A stretch of 64,000 nucleotides of DNA, from the NCBI GenBank assembly GCA_016617855.1, contig JAECUM010003679.1, positions 62,001 to 126,000 of the forward strand. Reading direction: 5' to 3'. Within the stretch, counting starts at the first letter, position 1, and every line of letters begins with the position of its first letter. The notes beneath the pieces were generated by a model, which made no database searches, was not told the origin of the DNA, and saw nothing but the letters and a program-made list of their open reading frames with translations. The position numbers and the translations under genes are program-made. Positions 12,601-23,190 of this stretch are shown here, piece after piece. Origin of the DNA: Megalonaias nervosa (Eukaryota > Mollusca > Bivalvia > Unionida > Unionidae).

Positions 12601-15600
12601 ACATTACAGAGTTTGTTTGGTGAGGAAGCTGCCTCCATTACACTTTTGACAAATCTCTCCATTGTTGTTCTCATTAAACCCTCCAAGTCTTTTGCAAGAA
12701 AAGGTATCATAGGTTTGTCAGTTTGATATATTTTCAGAAAGTTTTCTACAGGTTTTGCTCAGACACAATCAATGCTAGTTTTGCTATTGCAAACTTATCT
12801 TTGATCCATTCTCTTACTGTACTGAAAGATTTGGTTCCAGGATCTTTGTTTTCTTTCTTCTCAACACTCTCTACATACTGCTTAACATATAGGTAGATTT
12901 CCATTGCACACTCACAAACTTTCACATTCTCTATCCAACGGTGTGCACAAAAAGGCAATGGATATAAATTCTGCTTGGTGACAGATTCATAGTCATCTCT
13001 CCTAGCTGGTACATCATCCCAGAGCATGTACAGTGCTGACAGCTTATGGGATATATCCCACCCAGTCTTAGAGATTCCAGCTCTGAATGCATTGTGTATT
13101 GTATGAAGGCCACATGAGCCCATGTTAAGCAGTTTACTGCAGTATTCCAACTCCAATTTCTTTTGCAATTTACTGAATGCAGCCCAGTTAACATTAGGTC
13201 CATCCATTGACAATTGGATTAGATTCTTAAATCCAATTTTATTCTCCATACTTTTCTCAAAACTCTGTACAAGATCAGCAGCTGCTGCATGACCTAAAAA
13301 ATCTGATGTGTAGTACCTGCTTTGCACATGATCACTCTCCAAGAATCAAAGTAAAATATCCAATTGTTTTTTCTGCAATTCTCTGTTCAAGGACTCGTCA
13401 AAAAGCATCACAAATGGTTCATCTTTTACTTTCATTTCCAACAGAGCACTTAAGTATGGTGCAATTCCAAAACATGTGATATACATAGATTTTGTCTCTC
13501 CACAACTCATACTCTTGGCAATGACAGAGTCTGGAAACATCTGTTGAAACATGTATGATGTTTCTTCATTTGATGAAAATGAATAATTAGAAGCTACAGT
13601 TTTTAAACACCACCACACTTCTGCATTAAGAGTCTCATATTTAGTTATATATGATGAAAGTGATCCTGTAGACTGTGATGGTGACATTGTAGTATCTGAA
13701 GGTATGGTTACTGTCACAGCAAATGTGGTGGCTGGCATAGTGGAGTGAATATGAGGTGGATGCATGAAGACTTGGATGTTTCCTTCTGAACGTAACTTGT
13801 CTGCCTTCTTATGTTTCTTTCCTTTTGAATGAGAAGTCAGAGCAGTCTTACCCATCGATGTTAAATCAATGGACTTGTTACACAGTTGGCACAATGCTGC
13901 ATGTGAGGTACTTTTATCCTTTCTAATCCAGGACTTGAATCCATCATCAGTCAGCCACTGGTCTTGAAATTTACATCCAGGCATGATCTGAAAACAAATG
14001 AATTCCTTAACATGTACCATTTGCAACAGAGATATTTACATACGTTTGATTCCCCAAAATCAGAATGAAACTACTAAATTATTGATTATTTTTACATAAT
14101 TTTATTTGCTATAAAAATTTATCTGACACAAAATTAAGTTTTAATCCTGCATTAATCTGTGCCAATAAAAAAACGAAATCTAAAAAAAACCCGAAAAACA
14201 AGTACATTTTTCAAACATCCTAAGCACCTTTAGTGGATTTGGTTAAAATCCATCACTTGAAAAAGAAAAAGACTTAATTATAAAAGGGTTGATTAAAACT
14301 GACAAAAAGCCGTTCAAAAGTATATACCATCCTAAGAGACTGAATTGTCTGAAAACTCCACTTGTGTCTGCTTGTAATCCGATAAAACAGTCCCCAAACG
14401 TCTACTGAATACTCACATGGACTGCAAACTATTTAAGAATCAATGCAGATATTTCAAGCCACACCTCAAACGGAATAACAATTTAGCGCCAAGGTTTAGC
14501 TCGGACATTCAACACTGGAGACCTACGTCAATTTCATGAACTACACTACCTATATATTATCCAATGTTGCCGCACAACTAGTCAACGAATGCGTCCACTT
14601 AATATGCAACTGAAATGCACTGAATGGAATGCTGCCCTCTACTTGGTCCACCAAAATGAGGTTATGAGTTGATACAGTATTTCATTTTGGTCAACCAATA
14701 ACTTGGCAGATTTCTACATATTTAGCAATGTTCTGACAGGGCCAAGTAACATTCACCGCAAAGACTACCAAGTAGTTGTGTCCAAGGTTACTACTGACAA
14801 TACTGGTTTATGCCACATTCCCTTTGCTAAACACTAAATTATAAGCTTTAACAAGACATTTTTGGTAATTTTATACATCAGAACGAACACTGCAGAGCTG
14901 TTTATCTCATAAACTTACCGAGATCACCCATCGTAGTCATGATGCTGGCGTGTTGAGATGCTAGACTGGTCTTCAGGTCTACTACCCATAAAAAGCTACT
15001 GATATGGAATGGTCTGTTGAACAACCAGTCTAACAGATAAATCTAAATGACCGAGTGCTTGGATTGACCAAACAAATATGTTAGGGCAAGCACCTAAATG
15101 ATCCATACTGCAACCTTCGAAATTTCTGGTACTGTAAAAACTCACAAACTTTAATTCACGATCAGTTCAATTACCACTAATTATGTATTTTTTTTCTGTC
15201 ATCATTTGGTGACATAAAAATTCCCGTTATTTCCCGACTTTAATCAATATTTGAAAAATTCAAGGACTTTTCCTGGTCGGGAAAATATATCATTTCTCCC
15301 GACTTTTTCCCGATTTCCCGGTAGCGTGGGAACCCTGGATCATAACTGAAAAAAAAATAATCATTTGAAAAACTCGTATACTTACCAAAAATGTTCAACT
15401 TGACTTGAATAATTTCACAATATTTATTGTCACATGAATTTGTTCTCCAATACTATTGATGTGAAGTTATTTCACGTGCATGTCAGTGTTCACATTGTAA
15501 TTAAGTCACATTAATTTGTCAATTTTTGCACCAAACATATTATACTTCTTTCTTTTCATAACAAATCTGTAAAATAAACCAAGTACATCAAATAATCCCA

Positions 15601-18534
15601 TACATTCACTTGTCTTTTTCTCCACTGGACAGAACCTGTTGATAGGCCAGTAGAGATCTTTTTGCGACTATGGCAAAAATTTCTTTAGCCTTCCTTTTTG
15701 TCACCACTGACTTTTTTTGGCTCAATGTGCAATCGTTTCTTTTCCTTCTCAACGAGAGCCTTTTCCTTTCAAGCTAGTGCTTGTATTGGCAACATGCAGT
15801 ATGCATATTCTGACAGAGGGCTACATCTGTTCTCTCATGCAAGAAATCATTCTTCTTATAGTAATTAACTGCACTTTTTCCAGATGCCTTCTGAGCTTCA
15901 ATTATTACGTATGCAGCTTCTTTTGTAGGTGCTGTTCCAAACTCGTCCAACCGCGATTACTGTAATTCAGATCTTTCTTGCAGAGGTCACAAAATGCGAG
16001 TCCTCCAGCATTCAGTTTTATTATAAACTGACCGACTAAATTTCCGTCAACTTTTTGCTCCAGCCATTCCCATTTCCATACATTTTTTAAACCTTTATCT
16101 CAACTTTTCGTGTCATGGTCTCTCTCAACAACTCGGGACGCCGTGTTTTGCAAGCATGCTTCTTCTTTCCATTGTCATCAGTTTCTATTACACGAAGATT
16201 CATTGGATGAATTTAAACTTTTGACCAATCAGAATACTCTTTATGAGTCATGTGCTCACTAATATATGGAACGAATGCTTTACAAGGGTCGTTGCAGAAT
16301 GGGACTGGACAGACCGTTTTTAAAAAACTGGATCGGAGACGATATAAAAAATGGACTATATCAAGAAAAATCTGATTCAAGTCAGGAGAAAAATCATGTC
16401 TGCATTTTGGATGCCTGTACCCCATCAATACAGAAGCATGTTTTGATGCCAGCATTAAACACTAGTCATTTTAAGCTTGTTTTTGCACCACCACCATCTG
16501 GGAAAACACCCTATCAGAAACTGAGGTAAATCAATAAGTTGTATCACATTGTTGCTATCAGAAATATAGTTGTAATCTGTTATTTAGGGTAACTGGGCCA
16601 GATTCTCCACTATCCAAAATGAAGACAATGAATTTCATTCAGCACTTTTTAGAGTTTGAGTGTGATTTGGATCTTTAACATTGTTTAACAATTTTTAAAT
16701 CATACCACTACGATGCCTCAAGGCATATTGTGTAAGCATGTGCAAAATAAGCAAAATTAGCTTATTTTCATGCACAAGATCAGCATTAATGTACCATTTT
16801 GTTCAGAATATCACATGTAATGATATGAAAATAATAAAAGTAATTGCACAAATTTTCATGGGTTTACGGTGCAGATTAAAGATAAAGTAACTAACCTGAT
16901 ATCCACATGTGCATGGAAAGAAGTTGATATCATCTATCTCCAAGGGCTCCATACACAAGGGGCACTGCATACAATAGGAAGAAAAAAAATGCATGTACTA
17001 TACATGTGCACTATTTTGTTTTAGCACCCCAACATAACTTGCAAACCTAACTTTTGATATGGAAGCCTGTGTGGATTCCATTCTTATCTCTACAGAAACA
17101 GTGAAAATAGGTTGCAATTTACTTAACATGGAAATTAAAAATCAAAATTGGTAAATAAAAGCTCGACACAGCACTCAATTTACCACTGAAAATGGTGGTT
17201 AATGTGTGGAATTTTGGATTCATCATCATAAACCCTTTTAAGTGTTGTGCAGTTTCAAGCACAAAATCCAACGTTTGAGAAAAAAAATGAAAACTGCACT
17301 CTGCTTTTAAACCTACCGTACATAATAGATTTAAAAAGCCTATAATGTTCATCTTCAGAACAGATACAACTGAGACTGGGGATTTCAAAAGAGAGTGTTG
17401 CTGCCAACCGGAGCTTGTTCTTTGCTAATAAGAACAATTTGCAAAGGTGAGAAAGTGATTCAATTACCACATAACTGTAAACAATCTCTACACATTCCAT
17501 GAGACCTGACTAGACCTCTGGATGTCTTTCAGTAAAAACACAAAACCTATGTTGATATAATTATCCAATCAGCAGAAATAGTTGCAACAAGATTTTCAAA
17601 GTAACTATCATTTCATTCAAGACTAACTAGATTTTTCAATGAATGTGTTTGAGAAGTTTTATGGGCAATCTTCCCAGTAGTTCAGGATGCTGGCAGGATA
17701 GGGACACAAGGTGATAATTTATTTTGTAGTTTATGACCAACAGAGCAAAGAACTAGTTACATTTGACCAATAAAAGCACAGGAAATGACTGGCCCCATGC
17801 TTAAAACCAAAAAAAGGAGCAAACTAAATAATCTAGTTCATATCAACCTCTTCAGTAGAATTAATTGATGTCTAGAAAGTATGGAAACTGGCGCCATCTC
17901 ACACCAAAACAAGAACACCCCTCTGAAGTCTCATACTTTTGCCACTTCCACAAATGTGATATACCATAATACAATGGAACCACCAAAGCTTATGACTAAA
18001 TATTGATTGAACCAGTTTTCTACCTAAACAATCTGACCCAACAGTGGTCTGCATTCAGAAGAATCTTTATAAAGAAAAATACATTTGCCAGTGATACTAT
18101 CAATGTGCATGAAGTACAGTGAGTAAAAGGAAATAAGAAATCTTTGGACACTAATTAACACGATATTCCTTTATCTAAGCAATTCCTTCCTCATAAAGCA
18201 AACTACTGAGTGATTACTGATGTAGATGTGTGCAAGTGACCACTTCAAGCAGGGTGAAACCATTGCTTGGTTAGGTAACACCTGGTCACTTACTGCAGAT
18301 GACCATTACATAGGGCATTTATATGGGAAATTTGCTTGGAGGCTTGGGGGTGGGGGAGGGGCAGGGGTTTGAATGGCCATTATGAATATGTGACCTAGTA
18401 AACTGAGGTTTGACTGTAATATAAAGGTTACCTCTGACATACCAACACTTCCCAGATTATATACATGCTTTTTCAATATTAAAAAAATGCAACTTACCTC
18501 AATTTGTTCTTCACTTCCGGACATTTTGGCAATA
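575..18534 (-). CDS. CNOT4: CNOT4, RING E3 ubiquitin ligase of the CCR4-NOT complex (N-terminal part, 5 coding exons)
   Basis: CNOT4/Not4 is the RING ubiquitin ligase associated with the CCR4-NOT complex; it pairs with UbcH5/Ubc4-type E2 enzymes and acts in mRNA turnover and ribosome quality control. Joining minus-strand exons 18524-18498, 16964-16896, 9600-9535, 8628-8582 and 664-575 gives 99 residues in one frame, with GT/AG at every junction. The eight C4C4 RING cysteines are all present (C10, C13, C27, C29, C34, C37, C49, C52), with the family signature CPLCMEPLEIDDINFFPC. A basic, charged helical segment follows (about 69-99, LQRIKKERRQK...ENRKHLANVR), as in other CNOT4 proteins. The N-terminus before the first cysteine is 9 residues, slightly shorter than in vertebrates. 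The RRM and CCCH finger exons must lie left of base 1. Four introns are loaded with transposons. The identification rests on an almost unbroken match to the family RING, and I am very sure of it. Confidence 0.96.
2328..3012. repeat. Two tandem copies of a ~334-bp promoter-like unit
   Basis: Copy 1 starts at 2328 and copy 2 at 2662, both with ACATGTACTC; they are about 85% alike. Each holds a TATA-like box (GTATAAATACCTC / GAATAAATACCTC) followed about 90-100 nt later by CAGCTGTAGAG|GTATGT, which looks like a donor. The layout recalls the LTR of a retroelement, or tandem Penelope-type ends, but no coding part is visible next to it. Confidence 0.6.
3218..5179 (-). mobile_element. Internally deleted hAT element
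   Basis: Ends are CAGATCTGCCAAC (left) and CAGACCTGCCAAC (right, inverted), continuing into related AT-rich arms with AAATCAGGA motifs. Flanks TGTATA (3212-3217) and TGCATA (5180-5185) look like a 6-bp target duplication with one change. Minus-strand remnants: a Lys-rich N-terminus with a BED-like finger around 4867-4640 (FCRCCSQ...HSASAKH), and the hAT C-terminal dimerisation motif near 3530-3430 (LHSNNNAERAFSMARKNRTS). The poly-Lys tract at about 3580 joins two frames, so the ORF is frameshifted. Confidence 0.75.
5843..6099 (+). mobile_element. SINE family 1, full-length, perfect 12-bp TSD
   Basis: The head resembles tRNA-Leu: A box GTGGCCGAGTGGTCTAAAGC and B box GAGTTCGAGTCC. The body has CTTCTCGTGGGTCGGTGG and TCTTCCCGGGGTTTTCCAGG, and the tail is (ACA)n. 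Target duplication ACATATTAATCA at 5831-5842 and 6100-6111. The body resembles the conserved central domain of metazoan tRNA-SINEs (inference). Confidence 0.9.
7698..7985 (-). mobile_element. SINE family 2 copy, decayed
   Basis: Minus-oriented: (TG)n at the left is the (CA)n tail, followed by GATTTGGATTTTTAAC, the GATGTCT/CACTGGGGTATCATGC block and CCCACCCAGTCACATTATCC. The tRNA-like head is truncated near CCAGGGTTTGAATAC. No clear target duplication. Confidence 0.8.
8296..8571. mobile_element. Palindromic MITE beside the CNOT4 exon 4 donor
   Basis: The ends GTCACTACCACAGAGGTTCT are inverted repeats at both sides, and inner blocks (GGATGAGTAGGATCCT / AGGATCCTACACATCC) also pair, so the whole 276 bp folds back. 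Its edge is nine bases from the exon 4 donor at 8580-8581. Confidence 0.75.
8582..8628 (-). CDS. CNOT4: CNOT4 exon: post-RING linker
   Basis: 47 nt encoding QYPEDPAEFKPLTEEE, the conserved linker after the RING. Acceptor TTTGCAG, donor GTAAGT; ends in phase 2 (GA), completed by the first base of the next exon to GAA. A palindromic MITE (8296-8571) starts only nine nucleotides into the downstream intron. Confidence 0.95.
8629..9534. other. CNOT4 intron 3
   Basis: 906 bp intron between the two zinc-linker exons. I see no repeat or gene that I can name in it. Confidence 0.6.
9535..9600 (-). CDS. CNOT4: CNOT4 exon: second half of the RING
   Basis: Exactly 22 codons, phase 0 at both ends (acceptor CATTTCAG, donor GTAGTT). 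It encodes ICRFCWHRIRTDENGLCPAC followed by RK, giving ligands C34, C37, C49 and C52. It is separated from the previous exon by a 7.3 kb intron holding a full-length hAT element. Confidence 0.97.
9680..10300. repeat. Satellite fragment of the 'CAAGATGGCCACC' family
   Basis: About four degenerate units of roughly 150 bp, each with 'AACAAGATTTTCAAGATGGC', 'CATATTGGAT', 'GCACCATTTT' and 'GACCATCCATTC' blocks. The same family forms the array at 53740-55080. Confidence 0.75.
11508..13984 (-). pseudogene. hAT transposase pseudogene with coiled-coil tail
   Basis: The start is ATG at 13984 (MPGCKFQDQWLTDDGFKSWI), just after a plausible acceptor. In order: a BED/U1-like finger (LCQLCNKS...HSKGKKHKK), a catalytic-core region (VMLFDESLN; LSMDGPNVNW, where D and N fit the hAT core), and the C-terminal dimerisation motif HGQASVERGFSVNKEV. 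The last ~110 residues are a Lys/Glu-rich coiled coil. Breaks: an in-frame TGA at 13348-13346, frameshifts near 12757 and 12585, and a one-base loss in a 39-bp repeat array near 12257. Catalytic assignments are by family resemblance. Confidence 0.8.
12226..12385. repeat. 39-bp tandem repeat, four copies, inside the transposase ORF
   Basis: Unit CAATACAATGATCTTGGCCT plus TTGCATATCAGAGTAGGAT; 39 nt equals 13 codons (PTLICKGQDHCID on the minus strand). Copies are nearly identical except the lowest one, which lacks one G and shifts the frame. Confidence 0.95.
15640..16460 (-). pseudogene. Transposase N-terminal relic with zinc finger
   Basis: On the minus strand an open segment around 16075-15905 reads WKWEWLEQKVDGNLVGQFII and then LAFCDLCKKDLNYSNRGWTS with a following H...H, a C-x2-C...H-x5-H finger of the sort found at the N-terminus of hAT-like transposases. 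Both sides are frameshifted; no termini were identified. Confidence 0.5.
16659..16722 (-). mobile_element. SINE family 2 tail fragment
   Basis: GTGTGATTTGGATCTTTAACATT followed by a CATACCACTACGATG block matches the 3' end of SINE family 2 in minus orientation. Confidence 0.6.
16896..16964 (-). CDS. CNOT4: CNOT4 exon: first half of the RING
   Basis: Exactly 23 codons, phase 0 at both ends, acceptor TATGCAG and donor GTTAGT. It encodes zinc ligands C10, C13, C27 and C29 and the E2-contacting loop. The match to the CNOT4 family is essentially invariant here. Confidence 0.97.
16965..18497. other. CNOT4 intron 1 between coding exons
   Basis: It contains a degenerate fragment of the 'CAAGATGGCC' satellite family at about 17540-17690; otherwise nothing recognised. 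Confidence 0.5.
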
Positions 18535-18560
18535 TCACAGTTGGAGAAACTGCACTAAAA
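18498..18560 (-). CDS. CNOT4: CNOT4 exon with the start codon
   Basis: The minus-strand ATG is at 18524-18522 with A at -3. Nine codons (MSGSEEQIE) run to 18498, then a GTAAGT donor, phase 0. The 5' side has a strong acceptor (long T-rich tract ending TGCTTTTCAG) immediately upstream of 18560, so 18525-18560 is 5' UTR and at least one non-coding exon lies further upstream. The likely partner donor is at 24847-24848. Confidence 0.9.
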
Positions 18561-19128
18561 CTGAAAAGCAAAAACAAAAAAACTGTCACAAGCGTAAGAA
18601 AGTCTTGTAAATTTATGGTTAAAACAAAACCTATGTAGATGAATGAAAAACAATCACCACATGAAAAAAGCAAACTTTTGCAGGGTCTATGCTGGAATAA
18701 AATTTCTCTCTGAAATCTATCTCCAGCCATAAATGGGCAAAAATAGGAGACTAGTGCAGAATAACTGAAATGTTTATATAGTGTTCAAAATAGTCTCTTT
18801 AAACTTATTTTTGCAGATTTTCATGTTAGATGATTACAATACTGATGAAATAATACATCATAGTTACAATATCAACAAGAGTCCCTTAATAGGATTGATG
18901 CTCTACTGCCCAAAAGATATTTCCATGAATTCACACGAGGCCATTTCTTATTTTTAACTGTGTGTGTGTGTTGAATCATCTTTGATATTTTTGAGCAATA
19001 TATAATATTTTCTGTTTGGGGTGGTAAATTTTAATTATGTAATACTTACCTGTCATTATTGCATTGCTTTACTTTCCAGACTGAAAATTACCCTCACCCA
19101 TCTAAAAAATTCCATCTGCCCATTAAAT

Positions 19129-19288
19129 CAGGGGTCTCAAAACATGCAGCCCACCAAGCTGTATCCTGTGGCCCACAAAATGACTGGCGTCACAATGTGT
19201 CATGAGAGATAACTAAGGTGGTGTGGCTCTTGGGCCATCGAAAATGCCCTCATGCAGTACTCAGGGTGCTTTGAGTTTGAGACCCCTG
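19129..19288. mobile_element. 160-bp hAT MITE with 8-bp TSD
   Basis: Terminal repeats CAGGGGTCTCAAA and (inverted) CAGGGGTCTCAAA, flanked by CATTAAAT (19121-19128) and CATTAGAT (19289-19296), a 7/8 match. No coding capacity. Confidence 0.9.
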
Positions 19289-20104
19289 CATTAGATTAAT
19301 AGTTCTAGAAGTTCAGAAGTGGAAAGAAGCCAGACCCCTCTGGAAAGGCCACCCATCTTATAAGGCCACTTTCCTCAAGCTGAAGGGGTGGCTGTACAAG
19401 TGTTACCACCATGTAAGCAAACCAACAACAAAGTCTTGGCTTGCAGTGCCTCCAAAAGTGCCAGGATTTTGTCTAATCTGTTTAGAGTGACATATGCTGA
19501 TGGATAAAAGTGGGGAGCACTACATGAGGAATATATTCCTGGGCTGAAGCCAGTATCTGTCCTTTATTTTCGTGGAGATTACCAGAGCTGCCAACTCTCC
19601 AGACTCGCAATTAGTGAAAGGAGCGATAAAAATTAGAGAATTTTGAACACAATTAGTGAAAAATTATACCATGACATTAGCTCCATCCACTCTTGACAGT
19701 CAGTACTGCATTATATCAAAATCCAAAAATAAAACCAAAACATATTATTTACACCGACGTGTACAAATTTATTTGCAGCCAATTTTACTGATATACACAA
19801 ACTTCACTTTTTGTCATCATGCTGTGGCAGGCTTGAACTTCCTCAATTGGGCTATGGTAATTTTTTGCAAAAACAGTTCAGGCTTCTTGCCTGATGGTTA
19901 ATCTTGGTGACTAAAACTCTTACAAATTTTCAGCGCCTAAGGGGGTACTAAAGTTTGTCTTAATTTTTCCTCACAATAGGAAATACTCTTTCACTGTCAC
20001 TGTTGATGATCTCCAACTGAGAAAGGCAGGTTATATTCACCAAGAAAACTCATAAACAATGCTTCAGCAATTGGTAGCTTGCAGGACTTGAGTAGGTGGC
20101 TTAA

Positions 20105-20915
20105 CCCTTTAGCTACTACAGCTGTTGTGCAGTTTCACTACTGCCGAGTGCTATCATATCAGTTACCGAGACTACTGAGGCTGTTTGCTTGGCTGAATAC
20201 TAAAGCATCATTATGACTGACTACAGAAATTGACAATAAAGACATGGTTACATTTATATTCATTATTTCATTAGTTATTACTGGATTTCAGTGAAATAAA
20301 AACAGCTTACCTTGTATAGTGTCTGTTATTCACATATTTCCACTTTATATACTCCTACATCCCATCATACAATCCTAGTCTTGTAAACTGTTTTGAATCC
20401 CACAAAATAAATCCTCGTCATACGATTCAAAATCACTTACATCTGGTATTGAAACGGGACTAACAACATCTGATCCATTTTCTAAGAATGATCCATTAAA
20501 CTCTTTGATATCGCTTGCACTGAACCCTTCAGAATCGCTAATATCTGAATCTGAATCCGTTTTTGTTTTTCTCAACTATACGCGTTTTGTACATTGCAGG
20601 AAAGCCCTTCCCACGTGTCTAAATTTAACCTCTCAGCTTTCAAACTTGTATCAAAATGTTCAGTAACCAGTCCTCTCATTGGTTATGATAATCAAAAATA
20701 TGTAAACTTCTGTACTTTCAACCAATCAACGTTTAGTTAACATAGCGGTCATGTCCGCATAGATGTGACACTGGGGTTTCGAGTACTGCTGAACTACGCG
20801 CACATAAGCGACACTGGGGTAGTAAATGAGGCTTACTGACACTGCATATATGCTTCAGTGGGGTTCAGGAGCTATTTACAGGTGACGCTTAGATGCGGCA
20901 GTCATAGCTAAAGGG
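20105..20915 (-). mobile_element. 811-bp non-autonomous piggyBac element
   Basis: Ends CCCTTTAGCTACTACAGCTG (left) and CCCTTTAGCTATGACTGCCG (right, inverted), each abutting TTAA (20101-20104, 20916-20919), the target of piggyBac. The interior keeps a 66-codon ORF (20575-20375, minus) with the Asp/Ser/Glu-rich start typical of piggyBac transposases (DSDSDISDSEGF; DVSDFESYDED), but no catalytic domain. Confidence 0.85.
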
Positions 20916-21022
20916 TTAAAGTACTCCAGAGCTGAAATCTGCTGGTGGTGCTCTTAATTTTCCCCAATATATAGATACTTTTTGCTAGCAGTGTGCTTTT
21001 TCACATTGCTCTGCCACATCCC

Positions 21023-21136
21023 AACAGGGGCTTGTATTTCTGTTTACAATTTATGTCATACATGTACTATATAATAATATTATTATATAGTACATGTATG
21101 ACAGGTAAATTGTAAGCAACTGTACGAGCCCCTGTT
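21023..21136. mobile_element. 114-bp near-perfect palindromic MITE, 8-bp TSD
   Basis: The arms AACAGGGGCTTGTA... and ...TACGAGCCCCTGTT pair along almost the whole length; the central 44 bp around 21080 are a perfect palindrome. Direct repeat CACATCCC at 21015-21022 and 21137-21144. The 8-bp duplication indicates mobilisation by a hAT transposase. Confidence 0.92.
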
Positions 21137-23190
21137 CACATCCCCCAATTCTAAAATTCATGGCACACTACTGTGCAATTTAAAAAAAATCAATTGGGCT
21201 CCTGTTTTCCTCACGAGTATTTGTAAAACTTCTTTTCTAACTATATATTAAATACTTTATAATGCTTGCTACAGAGCAAACTGTAACAACTGGATATAGT
21301 TCTACTAACATCATGACTAGCACTAGAGGACCATTATTGGCATCAGTGACCACTGCTGATATTGTGACTAGCACTTAATGGGATAAAAGTGTTATTTTAT
21401 TCTCGATTTAGGTAGCTTGACAATTCACATTTTTTTCATGCAGCATGAATTCGTAAATCGCTATCAAGAATCATGAAATTCACGCCAAAATTACCCACCC
21501 ATTGTTTGTTATGCTTGACCAGGCCCTATCATAGTTCTATCAAAAGCTGCAAACTGTGTGTTCAAAGTGAAGTACATGATTTATGAATGGGGAACAGATT
21601 GCATGGGTTACTATAACTTAAGCTCATATGGCTTTATCATACATGTAATTCTAAGATATTGTTTTGCTTATTTTATGTGCCGGAAACCAGCTAGAACTAG
21701 TCTCGTGGGTACTGGAACTATTCCAGTAATTGTTCCAAACAGTGCAACAATGCGTGGCCACGTAATGCAATTAAGTCAGCCTGTTCACACATGCTGTTAA
21801 TTGTTTATTGTTGTAATCTGTAGAGTTTCGGCCAAATGCAGGAGGTTATTTTAATGTATTATAAGTAATCAAGGGACCAAATGTAATTGTGTTGGCTTTT
21901 GAGTCATTGATTAAAAACCAATCTTCTTTCAGCCAAGTTAAAATATAAAGAAAATCCCACCCTAAAATTTTGGCAAAACTACTTTTTTTAAAAAGGTATA
22001 TTTTTTAATGGTTCTGTTTAAGTGCTATTGAATTGTTCAATGTTTCAAGTTTAATGAAAATCAATTCAGCTGTCCCTTGCTCACGCTTACATTAGTCTAA
22101 TGAAACACTGGTTAAACATACTAAGCGGCACCTATGAACAACAAAAGTACAAATAGAAACTATAAATCAAGACACGCTTCAGATGCTTTAGTACATAAAC
22201 ACTACCGAGTAAGATGGACATTATTTGAGCAATTAGACAATGGCTGGCCTCAGGATCTGGAGGAAAACGTTGCTTTATGTGAAATATCTGTTGAGATCCA
22301 CATAAACACACGTCAATTTAATATGATTTTGTTTTTATCATTTCATATTCAAAGTATAGCAATCACAACATTTTGTTTTAAATAATACTACAAAAGGAAC
22401 AATTTTGGGTATATGGAAATTGGAGTTTGAGCCTATGGAATTTGAGTCTGGGCTTGTAATTTTTTTTTTTAATCACCAGCCCTGGGCCATTGTCTAAAAT
22501 AATTCTTCTTTGAGCACTGTCTATTCAGTCCTGATTAATGAATTCTCTGCACCTTGTCTGTCATCAAGAAACTTCCTCATGAAAATTAGCGATTGCTATG
22601 GACTTTTTACAATGGTGGCCAGCTACTAAACTGGGTCAAGAAAGGATCAGTAGTCTAATCATCACATTGTAGGGCAGTATGAAATTGTTTATCAATATGT
22701 GTAGCTTTCAGTGGGACATCAAAGCACGTGACAGTGAATCTAGATTGTACTGGATTACACCTTTAGGTTGATTTCATCTAAAAATGTCCACGTGCTTTAA
22801 CACTGATTTTGCCATACATGTTTGTCATCTAAATAATAAAGTTCCAGAGGAATATGGGTATTCAAATAAAGTGAATAATTGCCATTTAAAGTTATGTAAA
22901 ATCAAATTCAAAAATTGACATCCATTACTGAAATAATCACAGATGAATGCACACATGACCTACTGACTTTTACTATAGATGACTTCATTTCAATAAAGAA
23001 ACTTGACTCTCTTTCAACTGACTTTGGCATTCCTCTGCTACCATTGCATTTCAAGCAAATGAAATGTCAATGTAACTTTCACATGAAAATATTCCCACTT
23101 GTATCAGAATCTGATCCCATCAGAAAAAAAACATTAAAGTAAATCCAGTCTGTCTAAAACAATTAGATTTTAATTTGTGGGTAACTGTTA

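Larger units (their letters stand above)
10932..15337 (-). mobile_element. Full-length hAT element, 4.4 kb
   Basis: Ends CATGGTTCCCAC (left) and CAGGGTTCCCAC (right, inverted) are a typical hAT-type TIR with one mismatch. The direct repeat GATCAT abuts both ends (10926-10931 and 15338-15343). The interior carries the transposase pseudogene at 11508-13984. It sits in the CNOT4 intron between the two RING half-exons. A 6-bp rather than 8-bp duplication points to a subgroup with short duplications (inference). Confidence 0.85.
19583..21200 (-). mobile_element. Old hAT relic hosting two later insertions
   Basis: Left end CAGAGCTGCCAACTCTCC is a hAT-type TIR. Minus-strand remnants: the dimerisation motif NSDSERVFPIVRKN near 20000-19960, an N-terminal FL-GEYNLP-like segment near 20060-20030 fused to it by deletion, and a BED-finger remnant (QSNVKKHTASKKY) near 21015-20975. 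The right end is lost. The piggyBac derivative and the palindromic MITE sit inside it. Confidence 0.6.
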
